A stretch of 64,000 nucleotides of DNA. Source: Nitrospira sp. bin75. GTDB taxonomy: Bacteria > Nitrospirota > Nitrospiria > Nitrospirales > UBA8639. The stretch spans positions 1-64,000 of the forward strand of contig MPMZ01000002.1 in the NCBI GenBank assembly GCA_002238765.1, in the 5' to 3' direction. Positions 26,733 through 35,191 of this stretch are shown piece by piece. The notes beneath the pieces are model-generated. The model worked only from the letters and a program-made list of their open reading frames with translations. It did no database searches and was not told where the DNA came from. How positions within the stretch are numbered: position 1 is the stretch's first letter; every line of letters begins with the position of its first letter. The translations under genes were made by a program, and so were the position numbers.

Positions 26733-27308
26733 ATGAAGAAACGAACCTTCGCGTTATACGTCGTGATCTTTGTGCTGGGGCTTGGAGCAGGGTGGACGCT
26801 CAACACTCAACGACTGCCCGTCCAGGGCATTTCTGCAAGAACCGCAGCCGATTACCTTCACGGGGTGATTGAGGCCGACAGGACGTTTTATACACAGCAC
26901 GTTGTCGAGCGTATGGAAGCCATGCTGATTGTGAATGCGTCGGAAGAGTGGGCCCATGACAAAACTTTGCCGCTGCCCGCACAGTTTTTGCGCGAAGCAT
27001 CGCGCAGCCTGCGTTTGCGTGACGCGCCGTTTCGCTACCGGTTGGTCAGCCTCTGGCCGCTGAATCCTCAAAATTCCCCCGCTTCGGACCACGAACGCCA
27101 GATGTTGGAGCAAGTCGTGGAATTCGGGGAGGTCATGGAAGGCGAAGTGACGTCGAATGACAAACGCTACTTTCAGGCGATCTATCCGGACAGAGCCGTA
27201 AGCCGAGCCTGCGTGTCGTGTCACAATGCGCACGTCGAGTCTCCGAAGCGCGACTTCAAACTCAACGACGTGATGGGCGGGCTGGTTATCGAAGTGCCCT
27301 TGGACTAG
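26733..27308 (+). CDS. Tll0287-like (DUF3365) c-type haem protein
   Basis: 191 residues. An N-terminal signal anchor (TFALYVVIFVLGLGAGW) is followed by a Tll0287/DUF3365-type domain: TAADYLHGVIEADRTFYTQ, FRYRLVSLWPLNPQN and a C-terminal haem motif CVSCHNAHVESPK at about residue 160. Such domains occur in haem-based redox or gas sensors, here as a stand-alone periplasmic protein. It is divergent from the histidine kinase gene, whose stimulus it might influence; that link is inference. Confidence 0.82.
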   Translation: MKKRTFALYVVIFVLGLGAGWTLNTQRLPVQGISARTAADYLHGVIEADRTFYTQHVVERMEAMLIVNASEEWAHDKTLPLPAQFLREASRSLRLRDAPFRYRLVSLWPLNPQNSPASDHERQMLEQVVEFGEVMEGEVTSNDKRYFQAIYPDRAVSRACVSCHNAHVESPKRDFKLNDVMGGLVIEVPLD

Positions 27309-27439
27309 TGAAATCTGTGTAAAACATCCGCGTCCGTTCCAGTGCACCCTCGGGTCACGTCACTTTTCCTCTTCAGGTTATTGAAGATTTCCTCCGGTCT
27401 TTGCTACGGTTTCTTCCAATTGCCTGCGGCAAGTGGATT

Positions 27440-28876
27440 ATGATCAAAACCTATTCCATAACCATGTTGTCCTTCAGCGCGATCACGCTGTTGCTCGGCT
27501 TGCCCGAACTTGTCTGGGGGACGGACGACTCGATCACTCACGTCGATCTGAGCCAGTCGGCCGTCGGGTATTTCGCGTTGGGCATCTTTGTCCTGGCCTA
27601 TGCGCTGGTCATGGCCGAGGAATTTACGCACCTCAGGAAGTCCAAGCCCGTCATGTTGGCGGCGGGAATCATTTGGGCAATAGTGGCGTGGTCGTATCCC
27701 GGCGACGACCCGCATGCCGTGGAACATGCGCTCCGTCACAACATTCTCGAATATGCGGAATTGATGTTATTCCTGCTCGCCGCCATGACGTACATCAACG
27801 CCATGGAAGAACGGCTGGTCTTCGAAAGCCTGCGGTCGTGGCTGGTGCGCAAGGGATTCACCTACCGCCAACTGTTTTGGCTCACGGGAATCCTGGCGTT
27901 CTTCATCTCGCCGGTGGCGGACAACCTGACCACCGCCTTGCTGATGTGCGCCGTGGTGTTGGCGGTCGGTCAGGACAATCCCCGGTTCGTCAGTCTGGCG
28001 TGTATCAATATCGTGGTGGCGGCCAACGCCGGCGGGGCCTTCAGTCCTTTCGGCGACATTACGACGTTGATGGTATGGCAAAAAGGGATCGTGGGCTTCT
28101 TCACGTTTTTCCTCCTGTTCGTGCCCTCGGTGGTTAACTACGTGGTGCCGGCCGCGATCATGCACTTTGCGGTTCCCCGGGTGTCGCCGGCGCCGTCAGA
28201 CGAAGTCGTGCACATGAAACGGGGCGCCCACGTGATCATGCTCCTGTTCTTTCTCACGATTTGTACGGCCGTGAGTTTTCACAATTTCCTCCATCTCCCG
28301 CCCATGGTGGGCATGATGACCGGCCTGGCTTACCTGAAATTTTTCGGGTTTTACCTGCAGAGGACGCACCATCAATATGCGGAACCGGGAACATGGAGTG
28401 AGAAGAAAGCTCAAGAAACGCTTGGCGACATGATCCCATTCGAAATCTATCAACACGTGGCCAGGGCGGAATGGGACACCCTGCTGTTTTTCTACGGCGT
28501 CGTCCTGTGTGTGGGCGGGTTGGGCTTTCTCGGCTACCTCGCGGTGGTGGCGCAGGTAATGTATATTGATTGGGGGCCCACGTTCGCGAATACGATGGTC
28601 GGGATTTTGTCCGCCATCGTCGACAACATTCCGGTGATGTTTGCCGTGCTGACGATGAATCCCGACATGTCTCAGGGACAGTGGCTGTTGGTGACCTTAA
28701 CGGCCGGGGTTGGGGGGAGCATGTTGTCCATCGGGTCGGCCGCCGGTGTGGCGCTGATGGGTCAGGCGCGGGGCAAATATACGTTCTTCAGTCACCTTCG
28801 ATGGACCCCGGTGATCGCGCTTGGGTATGTGGCGAGCATCCTGTGTCATCTATGGATCAACTCGAGTCAATTTTGA
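27440..28876 (+). CDS. nhaD: NhaD-type Na+/H+ antiporter
   Basis: 478 residues and about 12 helices after an N-terminal signal-like helix. Ion-transporter-superfamily signatures of NhaD are present: FFISPVADNLTTALLM, NIVVAANAGGAFSPFGDITTLMVW, and ILSAIVDNIPVMFAVLTM. It would expel Na+ in exchange for H+ across the inner membrane. The ATG at 27440 is chosen because the upstream extension is not hydrophobic. The SulP permease follows behind a structured leader, giving a sodium/bicarbonate pairing. Confidence 0.93.
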   Translation: MIKTYSITMLSFSAITLLLGLPELVWGTDDSITHVDLSQSAVGYFALGIFVLAYALVMAEEFTHLRKSKPVMLAAGIIWAIVAWSYPGDDPHAVEHALRHNILEYAELMLFLLAAMTYINAMEERLVFESLRSWLVRKGFTYRQLFWLTGILAFFISPVADNLTTALLMCAVVLAVGQDNPRFVSLACINIVVAANAGGAFSPFGDITTLMVWQKGIVGFFTFFLLFVPSVVNYVVPAAIMHFAVPRVSPAPSDEVVHMKRGAHVIMLLFFLTICTAVSFHNFLHLPPMVGMMTGLAYLKFFGFYLQRTHHQYAEPGTWSEKKAQETLGDMIPFEIYQHVARAEWDTLLFFYGVVLCVGGLGFLGYLAVVAQVMYIDWGPTFANTMVGILSAIVDNIPVMFAVLTMNPDMSQGQWLLVTLTAGVGGSMLSIGSAAGVALMGQARGKYTFFSHLRWTPVIALGYVASILCHLWINSSQF

Positions 28877-28911
28877 GGCGCACGTCCGCAGGTTGGCGCA
28901 AAGAAAACCTA

Positions 28912-28940
28912 TTGCTCCCCGGATGCGTGCAGGCTACAAT
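28912..28940 (+). promoter_or_regulatory. Candidate promoter of the SulP leader transcript
   Basis: TTGCTC (28912-28917), 17-bp spacer, TACAAT (28935-28940). It places transcription start near 28947, upstream of the structured leader. Confidence 0.5.
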
Positions 28941-28946
28941 TTGGCG

Positions 28947-29150
28947 AACGACAAAGCAGAAGAGGCAATCCGGATCTTCGAATAATCCGAACGGCTGTTG
29001 AGAAAGTCCCGTCCTCGCGCTGGCGGGAGGTTCGTTCAACGGACGTGTCAGGCATGTAGGGTAGCTGGCTGTCGGCTGTCTGAGGCCGGCCACAGTACAA
29101 GCCGGTTGAGCATTCAGGAACGCGACCCCTGAATGGCAACCGGCTTTCTT
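28947..29150 (+). promoter_or_regulatory. Structured leader (riboswitch-like copy A) before the SulP gene
   Basis: Contains a 5' hairpin (GTTGA ... TCAAC), then GTAGGGTA (29056-29063), a variable stem, then CACAGTACAAGCC (29091-29103). The last AAGCC is also the 5' arm of a terminator: AAGCCGGTTG (29099-29108) pairs with CAACCGGCTT (29137-29146) followed by TCTT, with a nested stem (ATTCAGG/CCTGAAT). Copies B (36153) and C (40977) share the two conserved blocks and the terminator layout. It is about 30 nt from the SulP start. The ligand is not known from sequence; the Na+ (DUF1646-type) riboswitch is the first candidate to test. Confidence 0.75.
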
Positions 29151-29180
29151 GCGTCGCAAACCGATAGACGAGGTGAGAGC

Positions 29181-30821
29181 ATGGGCGTCGAGAAAGCAGA
29201 CATCCCGCGAGGCACGTTGGCCGGGCTCCGGCAGAACTGGAAGGCCGACCTGCTGTCCGGATTCCTGGTATTTCTGATTGCGCTGCCGTTGTGCCTCGGG
29301 ATTGCCCTAGCCTGCGGATATCCCGCCATCGCCGGCATCTTCACCGCCATTATCGGCGGCATCCTGGCCACGTTTTTCAGTAATTCGGAACTCACGATCA
29401 AAGGTCCGGCTGCGGGGCTCATTGTTATCGCCATCGGCTGTGTGACCGAATTCGGGTTTACCGGTGGGAAGGATCCGGCCGCCGACTATCAAGCCTATCG
29501 GCTGGCGCTCGGCGTGGGGGTGGCCGCGGGTGCCAGCCAGATCCTGTTCGGATTCTTCCGCGCCGGCATCCTCGGAGAATTTTTCCCCACGACGGCCATC
29601 CATGGGTTATTGGCGTCCATCGGGGTCATCATCATCGCCAAGCAGTTCCCGGTGGTCATGGGGCTCAGCCCCGAAGGTTCTCCCCTGCACCTGTTGGCCA
29701 ATATTCCTACGTTTATCATGAACATGAATCCCAAAATCGGTCTGATCGGGATCGTCAGTCTCCTCATCGTGTTCGGGTATCCGTTCATCAAACACCCCGC
29801 ATTCAAAGTCGTTCCGGCACCGATGATCGTGTTGCTTGTTGCGGTGCCGATGGGCCTGTATTTGAACGTCGGTCAGGAAGGCACCTACACCTTTAACGAC
29901 CAGACCTATGCCTTGGGAGCGAAGTTTCTGGTGGACGTGCCGGCGAACATGTTCAGCGCGCTCACGTTCCCGGATTTCTCCGGACTGACGACTTCCATCG
30001 GGATCAGGTACGTGATCATGTTTGCCCTGATCGGGAGCGTGGAATCATTACTCAGTGCAAAGGCCATCGACCAGATCGACCCGTGGCAGCGCAAGACGGA
30101 TCTGGACCGTGACATGCTGGCAGTCGGAGTCGGCAATACCCTAGCGGCGTTTGTAGGCGGGCTCCCGATGATCTCCGAAATCGTGCGCAGCAAAGCCAAC
30201 ATCGACAACGGGGCCAGGACGAGATTCGCCAACATGTTTCATGGCACGTTTCTGCTGATCTTCGTCGCCTTGATTCCGGGGATGATCAATCAGATCCCGC
30301 TTGCGGCCCTGGGCGCGTTGCTGGTCTTTACGGGGTTCCGGTTGGCTTCCCCCCAAGAATTTGTCCATATGTATCATTTGGGGAAATACCAGTTCATCGT
30401 GTTCGTGTCCACGGTCATCGGCGTTCTCGCCACGGACCTCCTGATGGGCATCGGGATAGGCATTGGGGTGAAGGTTGTCCTTCACATCATCAATGGTGCC
30501 CCGCTTCTCTCGTTTATCAGACTGAATGCGGAGATTACCCACGAAGACGACACCTCGGCGACCATTGTGGTGCGGGAGTCGGCTATCTTCAGCACCTGGA
30601 TCCCCTTGCGCAAACATCTGAACCGGTTGCTGCAGGAAGGAAAAACCGTCACCCTGAATCTGGCCGAGACGCGAATTGTCGATCACAGCGTCATGTCAAA
30701 ACTCAACGAATGGGTCGGTGAATTCGAGGAAAAGGGCTGTGAGTTGTTCATCCGGGGGTTGTCGCAACACCGCCCTATGTCCGATTCCGTAGTCGCGGCG
30801 CATATCAAGCCCAAGGATTAG
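29181..30821 (+). CDS. SulP-family anion permease, probable bicarbonate transporter
   Basis: 546 residues from the ATG at 29181. The core resembles SulP/SLC26 transporters of the BicA kind: FLIALPLCLGIALACGYP, GPAAGLIVIAIG, GGLPMISEIVRSKANIDNGARTR, then a C-terminal STAS-like domain of about 100 residues (TVTLNLAETRIVDHSVMSKL). BicA-type members are Na+-dependent bicarbonate symporters; the substrate here is inferred from the neighbouring NhaD gene and the leader shared with dabA. No carbonic anhydrase gene is adjacent. Confidence 0.9.
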   Translation: MGVEKADIPRGTLAGLRQNWKADLLSGFLVFLIALPLCLGIALACGYPAIAGIFTAIIGGILATFFSNSELTIKGPAAGLIVIAIGCVTEFGFTGGKDPAADYQAYRLALGVGVAAGASQILFGFFRAGILGEFFPTTAIHGLLASIGVIIIAKQFPVVMGLSPEGSPLHLLANIPTFIMNMNPKIGLIGIVSLLIVFGYPFIKHPAFKVVPAPMIVLLVAVPMGLYLNVGQEGTYTFNDQTYALGAKFLVDVPANMFSALTFPDFSGLTTSIGIRYVIMFALIGSVESLLSAKAIDQIDPWQRKTDLDRDMLAVGVGNTLAAFVGGLPMISEIVRSKANIDNGARTRFANMFHGTFLLIFVALIPGMINQIPLAALGALLVFTGFRLASPQEFVHMYHLGKYQFIVFVSTVIGVLATDLLMGIGIGIGVKVVLHIINGAPLLSFIRLNAEITHEDDTSATIVVRESAIFSTWIPLRKHLNRLLQEGKTVTLNLAETRIVDHSVMSKLNEWVGEFEEKGCELFIRGLSQHRPMSDSVVAAHIKPKD

Positions 30822-30997
30822 TTCGTATCGTCTTGCCTCTGCTTGATGCAGCCAATAGGTGTCGCATCCTTCCCAACACTCCTTCCTCGATCACGCGGTT
30901 TAGTGCGATTTCGCTCACCTGGACGCGTGCGTTTTTGCTAATTGCCGAAGCATGATAAGCTGATCAGGCAAATCCTATTTATAACCGATTGATTTTC

Positions 30998-31022
30998 AAA
31001 CGGTTTCATGGAAAACGGTTTC
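30998..31022. repeat. Direct repeat AAACGGTTTC x2 beside the sigma-54 promoter
   Basis: AAACGGTTTC occurs at 30998-31007 and 31013-31022, one and a half helical turns apart. Each unit is itself nearly palindromic. It lies 10-35 bp upstream of the -24 box, too close for a usual enhancer, so it may bind a local repressor or IHF-like protein. Confidence 0.5.
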
Positions 31023-31032
31023 CAGGGGAAAC

Positions 31033-31048
31033 TGGCACATCCTTTGCT
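31033..31048 (+). promoter_or_regulatory. Consensus sigma-54 promoter
   Basis: TGGCACATCCTTTGCT matches the TGGCAC-N5-TTGCW consensus with the exact GG-N10-GC spacing. It points at the 51-residue gene at 31089. Confidence 0.9.
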
Positions 31049-31088
31049 TTACAGAAGATAGTGCCTGCTTAAACCTTTGGAGGATATC

Positions 31089-31244
31089 ATGAGTGAATTT
31101 TCCATCTTGTACAAAAGCCTACATTGTGAGCAGAAACGAACGAAGAAAACCGAAAAAAACGACGCCTCCTCACAGGTAAAGAGCGAGGCTCAATCCAAAT
31201 CGATCCTTGCCCCGTTCCGGACGTTGATAGCCAAGATTTTCTAA
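31089..31244 (+). CDS. 51-residue Lys-rich small protein under sigma-54 control
   Basis: Not recognised. GGAGG (31079-31083) is optimally placed before the ATG. The product starts MSEFSILYKSLHCEQKRTKK, has a polar Lys/Ser/Glu-rich middle and ends with a possibly amphipathic SILAPFRTLIAKIF. It lacks a signal peptide. The transcription start from the sigma-54 promoter would be about 35-40 nt upstream. A regulator, stress microprotein or membrane-associating peptide are all possible. Confidence 0.65.
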   Translation: MSEFSILYKSLHCEQKRTKKTEKNDASSQVKSEAQSKSILAPFRTLIAKIF

Positions 31245-31282
31245 GCCGGTCGTTTCTCTCCCCTTGCTGTCATCCCTGTATG

Positions 31283-32332
31283 TGTTCAGTCATTCGTTGA
31301 CAAGATTCGTTGATCTGTTTCGGGGTTTGTCCGTCCAGCGCCTGATGCGGGCGCACCTCATTGTAGTAGAGGAGATATTGCTCCAATTCGTCCCGAAATT
31401 CCTCCAGGGACGCAAACGTGGTGCCGTCGATCAGGTCGTCGTTCAGGGTCCGCCAGAACCGTTCCACCTTGCCGTCGGTCTGTGGCCGATACGGCCGGGT
31501 ATACCGATGCTTGATGCCCAACTCCAGCAGCATCCGTTCAAACGGGTGGGTCGCCGGCTGGGTGGGAGCCGCGAACTCCGAGACATTGTCCGTTAAGACC
31601 TCGGCAAACTGGAGTTGATACCGCTGGTGGAGCAGATTGAAGCTCTTGAGGGCACTGAACATCACCGTCAGACTCTTCAGATCGGGCACCACCTCCGCCC
31701 GGCCAGGCGGGTACAGGCATCAAGCACACACACCAGATAATACCGGGTGGGATCACTCGCCAGCAGATCCTTACTCAAGTCATGGCAGTCCAGATGCCCC
31801 AATTCCCCGGCTTTCTGCTTCACAATGCGGCGTTTCTCCTCTCGCAGCTTCGGCGTTAAGCGGTTCAGCCCATGTCGGTACGTGATCCGATAGACCGTAC
31901 TCGGGGACGGCGTCAGGTGCTTCAGTTTGGGGGCCAGCAGCTGGCAAATCTCATAGCGATTGACGCCCAACCGCCGGTGCTGCAAGACCTGCTGCTCAAG
32001 ATCCCCGTAGACCCGCCGACTTTTCCACTTCGGGCCGCGCGTTTGGGGGACCAGCGCCTGGTCGGCCTCACTCTGGCGGAACCGGTGATAATACTTGAAG
32101 AAGGTCTGCCGGTGGGTCTGATGAAACCGGTAGAAATCGGCCACAAACCGGAATTTGGGGTGGCGTTTCTGTTTGACCAACTCGTACTCCTGGATCAGGA
32201 ATTTCCATTTCCGGACATAATTGCGGTAGAGGGTCTTGTCTTGGGTCTTGGGTCTTGGGTCTTGGGTCGCATGGCTTCGCCTCCAGGTGATAGGATGAGT
32301 CACCCTACATTCTGTCAACGAATTAGTGAACA
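31283..32332 (-). mobile_element. IS481-like element (inactive)
   Basis: TGTTCAGTCATTCGTTGACA (31283-31302) and its imperfect complement at 32313-32332 (ends in GTGAACA) match at about 17 of 20 positions and frame the broken transposase. No clear target-site duplication was found, so the exact ends are tentative. Confidence 0.6.
32231..32268. repeat. Heptamer tandem repeat (GGGTCTT)
   Basis: About five units of GGGTCTT, one interrupted by a GTCTT half-unit, inside the N-terminal coding region of the IS481-like transposase. It is prone to slippage and makes the start of that gene uncertain. Confidence 0.7.
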
Positions 32333-32410
32333 TCTACAATCCCCGGCCCGATCGGGGATCCGGTGCCTTTTCTTTTCCTGTCATCTTCGACACTTATCGG
32401 GCCTCCTTTC

Positions 32411-32710
32411 TTAGATCAGTTTGAGGATCGACAGCCAATGCAACGGCTGTAAGAGGGTCGTGGTTTTCATGCCGTCACGCGACCGGATGACCAGCGGCGT
32501 GATCTCCCAGCCATACAAAGAGTCACGATCACCATAGGCTCCAAAGCGAATCGGATAGCCAAAGAAATCGCGTCGCCACTCGTCGGGATCCTTGATAGCC
32601 CGTTTACTCGACCACTGGTTTGTGAGGGGTTTGCCGCGCCTCCAGACTTTGGCAATGACAGCGGGACTATAGGGGTGACGACGGCGAGCGGGTCCGGGAG
32701 CATGGCCCAT
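32411..32710 (-). pseudogene. HNH-like protein lacking the DH of the active site
   Basis: 99 residues with AAGGAGG before the ATG. The segment DPDEWRRDFFGYPIRFGAYG then DRDSLYGWEI closely follows a small HNH family in which GWEI is followed by Asp-His-Ile. Here GWEI is followed directly by TPLVIRSRDG, so the DHI triplet is missing, and the tail diverges after LQPLHW. The nuclease should be inactive. It could alternatively be a non-catalytic DNA-binding derivative. Confidence 0.55.
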
Positions 32711-33016
32711 ACCCTACCTCCTTGGTCGAGCGAAACACGAAAATACGGGCTTTCCTGTGTTAGAGCGCGGTGGTGAGTTTCGTAGTGGTTGGATGGAGAC
32801 ACCCGCCCTGTTTGTTTTGCGCGACGCTATACTAAACTATACTGATCCTTTCGGTCCGGCGCATCGTATCTGCTCAGGCCTTGCCCGTCAATCCAGCATA
32901 TAAGTCCCATGAGACTCATCTTGACCTCTCCCAGGGAATGGCTTATACCATGGCGAGCTTATGCTTGCGGCTCAGGAGTGCACAAAATCCTTGACGAGTA
33001 GAAAGTCCTTCCTCCC

Positions 33017-33388
33017 ATGAAGAACGGTCTAACCAAAGGTGAGTCTGAGACGGCCATCCGCAATGCCGTCATCAAATTCGAACAGGAATTCATGGGACGC
33101 GGGCCCACGGAGGTCAAGGCGTTCATTCTGCGCGACATGGTTTTGGTGCGGCTCAAGGGCGTCCTGACTCCGGCCGAACGTCAACTCGCCAAGAACGCCG
33201 AGGGCGTGGATATGGTCAAACGCATGCGGCAGAACCTCATCTCCCAAGGACGGGAACGCCTCTGCAGCCAGATTTCCGCCATCACCGGAGTCGAAGTCAC
33301 GGGCCTGTTTACGGACATCGAAACGCACAGCGGCGAACGGATGATCGTCTTCACCCTCGAATACGACCTCGACAATTCGTTTCGCTGA
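33017..33388 (+). CDS. DUF2294 family protein
   Basis: 123 residues matching DUF2294: FEQEFMGRGPTEVKAFILRD, VRLKGVLTPAERQLAK and ISAITGVEVTGLFTDIE. The family is found in autotrophs and other bacteria; its molecular role is unknown. It is cytoplasmic, with no membrane segment. It stands alone, followed by a strong convergent hairpin. Confidence 0.85.
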   Translation: MKNGLTKGESETAIRNAVIKFEQEFMGRGPTEVKAFILRDMVLVRLKGVLTPAERQLAKNAEGVDMVKRMRQNLISQGRERLCSQISAITGVEVTGLFTDIETHSGERMIVFTLEYDLDNSFR

Positions 33389-33415
33389 CGACGAAGGGAA
33401 GAGGAGTTGTCCTGA

Positions 33416-33449
33416 GCAGGAGGAAGGATCTCGCAACCCTTCCTCCTGC
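33416..33449. terminator. Bidirectional hairpin between convergent genes
   Basis: GCAGGAGGAAGG pairs perfectly with CCTTCCTCCTGC around a 10-nt loop, between the DUF2294 gene and the convergent TbpB-like pseudogene. Confidence 0.6.
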
Positions 33450-33463
33450 CCAGGGTGAAAAGG

Positions 33464-34383
33464 CTATCGACCGGCACCGAATGCATCGATAATGTGGTCA
33501 CGCTCGAAAATCCCGCCGACTTCTTCATGATTCGGGCCGTAGAACTGGCCTTGAATGGAATTTCCGTGACTGCCTGTCCCGAACGTGCCGTTCGTCAGGG
33601 CCAAACCGTCCCACATCATGTCATCCCGAGATTGTTCTGTGACCATGTCATGGATATTGGTAAAGGCCACATCCATCGCCATTTGATCCATATCGAGCGT
33701 CAGCGTCGCATCCCCCCGGACAAGATCCCTGTCGGATCCGACAGAACCACCGACCATGCCGCCCCTCCAGGTGGCATTGCCGGACAAGACCGGGTTTGTG
33801 CCTGTGGCATGGCCGATTGAGTACGCATACCCCGCCTCTAAGCCGGCCACGTCGACTCCGTCACTTGTCTCGTGCGTGACCCCTTCAAGTTGGACGGCAA
33901 AAAAATTGTGATCCACCCAGCCGCCCAACAACGTCACGTCCTCGGAAGTCCCCGGTCCTGTCAGTTCTCCGCGTCCTTCGGCAATGGGGACGCCTTGCTG
34001 CGAGGCGGTCCGTTGCCAGGCAAAAGGGCATCCAAATCGGATGCAGACACACGTACATGTTCCTTCCCGTTGTAGTGTGCCGTGCACGAATCTGCTGCGC
34101 ATGTCGTGTCAAAGCGAAACGGCATCATTTGTCCGCCGACGGGAACGCTGGCCAAGACGTCGCTGGCCAATAGTGAATCGGCCGACCCGGCATTTGTGAG
34201 ATGGTCGCTTGAATGTCATCGACCATGGGAGGACAGTTCATCACCATGGCGGAACTACCGCCGCCCCCACCGCAACCGCCAGCAGACCCGCCATAAGGAT
34301 GAACGCGACAATGGGACGCCTTAAAGAAAGAGGGGGGCCGCAGAACGCAAGGTACTTGGAACCACAGAAGTGAAGGGTTTCAT
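33464..34383 (-). pseudogene. TbpB-like beta-barrel lipoprotein, multiply frameshifted
   Basis: The 3' part encodes a transferrin-binding-protein-like barrel (GGWVDHNFFAVQLEG ... IQGQFYGPNHEEVGGIFERD). Upstream fragments lie in other frames: VGGQMMPFRFDTTCAADS with SASDLDALLPGNG, and a lipoprotein-like SAGGCGGGGGSS. The natural start is ATG at 34383 with AAAGGAGG upstream and a product beginning MKPFTSVVPS. At least two frameshifts separate start from barrel. Such proteins are surface-exposed; this copy should be dead. Confidence 0.75.
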
Positions 34384-34508
34384 GTCGTCCTCCTTTCATG
34401 TTCTTTGTTCATCAGCTCTTAATTTCATTAACGGCCCGAAACATGAATTGGACAAATACATCTTCCTGACCTTCTTCATCCAAATATTGGATATATGATT
34501 GCATGCCC

Positions 34509-34607
34509 ATGGACCGGCTCAACGAACATCATGCGCGCTATTTCCGGGTGATTGCCGGGGCAGAATCCATGAAGCAGGCCCGTGAAATGCTGCGGGCCGC
34601 CCCATAA
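34509..34607 (+). pseudogene. Truncated N-terminus of an NhaR-like LysR gene
   Basis: 33 codons (MDRLNEHHARYFRVIAG ... KQAREMLRAA) match the start of the intact regulator at 35192 (MDWLNYHHLLYFWVIAR ... KKAREVL). The upstream intergenic sequence is also similar. The helix-turn-helix is cut off by a stop, so it is non-functional as a regulator. Confidence 0.8.
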
Positions 34608-34646
34608 AAAAAAGAGGGAGACCGGGACGTGGTCCCGGTCTCCCTC
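34606..34646 (-). terminator. Rho-independent terminator
   Basis: A perfect 15-bp stem (34614-34628 with 34632-34646, loop GTG) followed on the minus strand by eight T. It ends the transcript of the small exported protein at 34712-35068. Confidence 0.92.
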
Positions 34647-34711
34647 CCATGCCTGCCAGCCGGACGTTTGTTATGACGCCGGTTGGGTTTCTGGTTGCCA
34701 GTCGCTTTGTT

Positions 34712-35068
34712 TCATGTTTTCAACTGAGCCAGTTGTTCTTCATGCCAGACAATGCGTTGCCGAATGTCCCTTAATTCCCCGCGCCACGTCGCAACCATTC
34801 TCTTCCAACTGGCTTGTCGAAATCCTTTGGGATCCCGGTAGGAGTTCTTGAACATGTCCAGCCGGTTTTCCAAGTTTTGGATTTTTTGTTCAAGCACGGC
34901 TGCTTTGTCCTGGTGTTGCTGAATGGCGGTCTTGTGAGATTCGACGGATTGCGCCATGGCCTCTTCTGCGAAGGGTCCGTTGGAAACGGCGCCATCCGCG
35001 GCAAATGCGGGTAGCGTGAGTCCCACACACAGCACGAACGTTGGAATCACAGAGGTGAAGGTTTTCAT
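34712..35068 (-). CDS. Small exported coiled-coil protein
   Basis: 118 residues. The signal peptide (MKTFTSVIPTFVLCVGLTLP then AFAADG) is followed by a long heptad-rich helix (SHKTAIQQHQDKAAVLEQKI). No Cys or catalytic motif is present. AAAGGAGG precedes the ATG. It is divergent from the NhaR-like gene, 123 bp away, and so is a candidate target. Its first ten residues nearly equal those of the TbpB-like pseudogene (MKPFTSVVPS). Confidence 0.75.
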   Translation of the reverse strand: MKTFTSVIPTFVLCVGLTLPAFAADGAVSNGPFAEEAMAQSVESHKTAIQQHQDKAAVLEQKIQNLENRLDMFKNSYRDPKGFRQASWKRMVATWRGELRDIRQRIVWHEEQLAQLKT

Positions 35069-35191
35069 GTCAACCTCCTTTCTTGTTCATTGTTCATCAA
35101 CCGTTAATTTATTAATACCCATAAAAATAAATAAAACAAATAAATAATTATGAATTGAGTTATCCAAAATATGGATGTATAATTTCATGCC

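Larger units (their letters stand above)
31270..32333 (-). pseudogene. IS481-like DDE transposase, frameshifted
   Basis: The N-terminal frame (HTH region ... STVYRITYRHGLNRLTPKL, first catalytic Asp in GHLDCHDLS) reaches LDACTRLAG and then leaves the family. The C-terminal frame resumes at VVPDLKSLTVMFSAL with TDNVSEF (second Asp) and DGKVERFWRTL (Glu), ending QTPKQINESC. One missing base near 31700 (within CTGGCCGGGCGG on the minus strand) explains the break: restoring it gives LAWAEVVPDLK. The extreme N-terminus runs through heptamer repeats and is unreliable. Confidence 0.88.

Noticed and set aside
31039-31260. The 31033 sigma-54 promoter as the promoter of the IS481-like transposase
   Set aside because: The transposase lies on the opposite strand; the only gene in the right direction is the 51-residue ORF.
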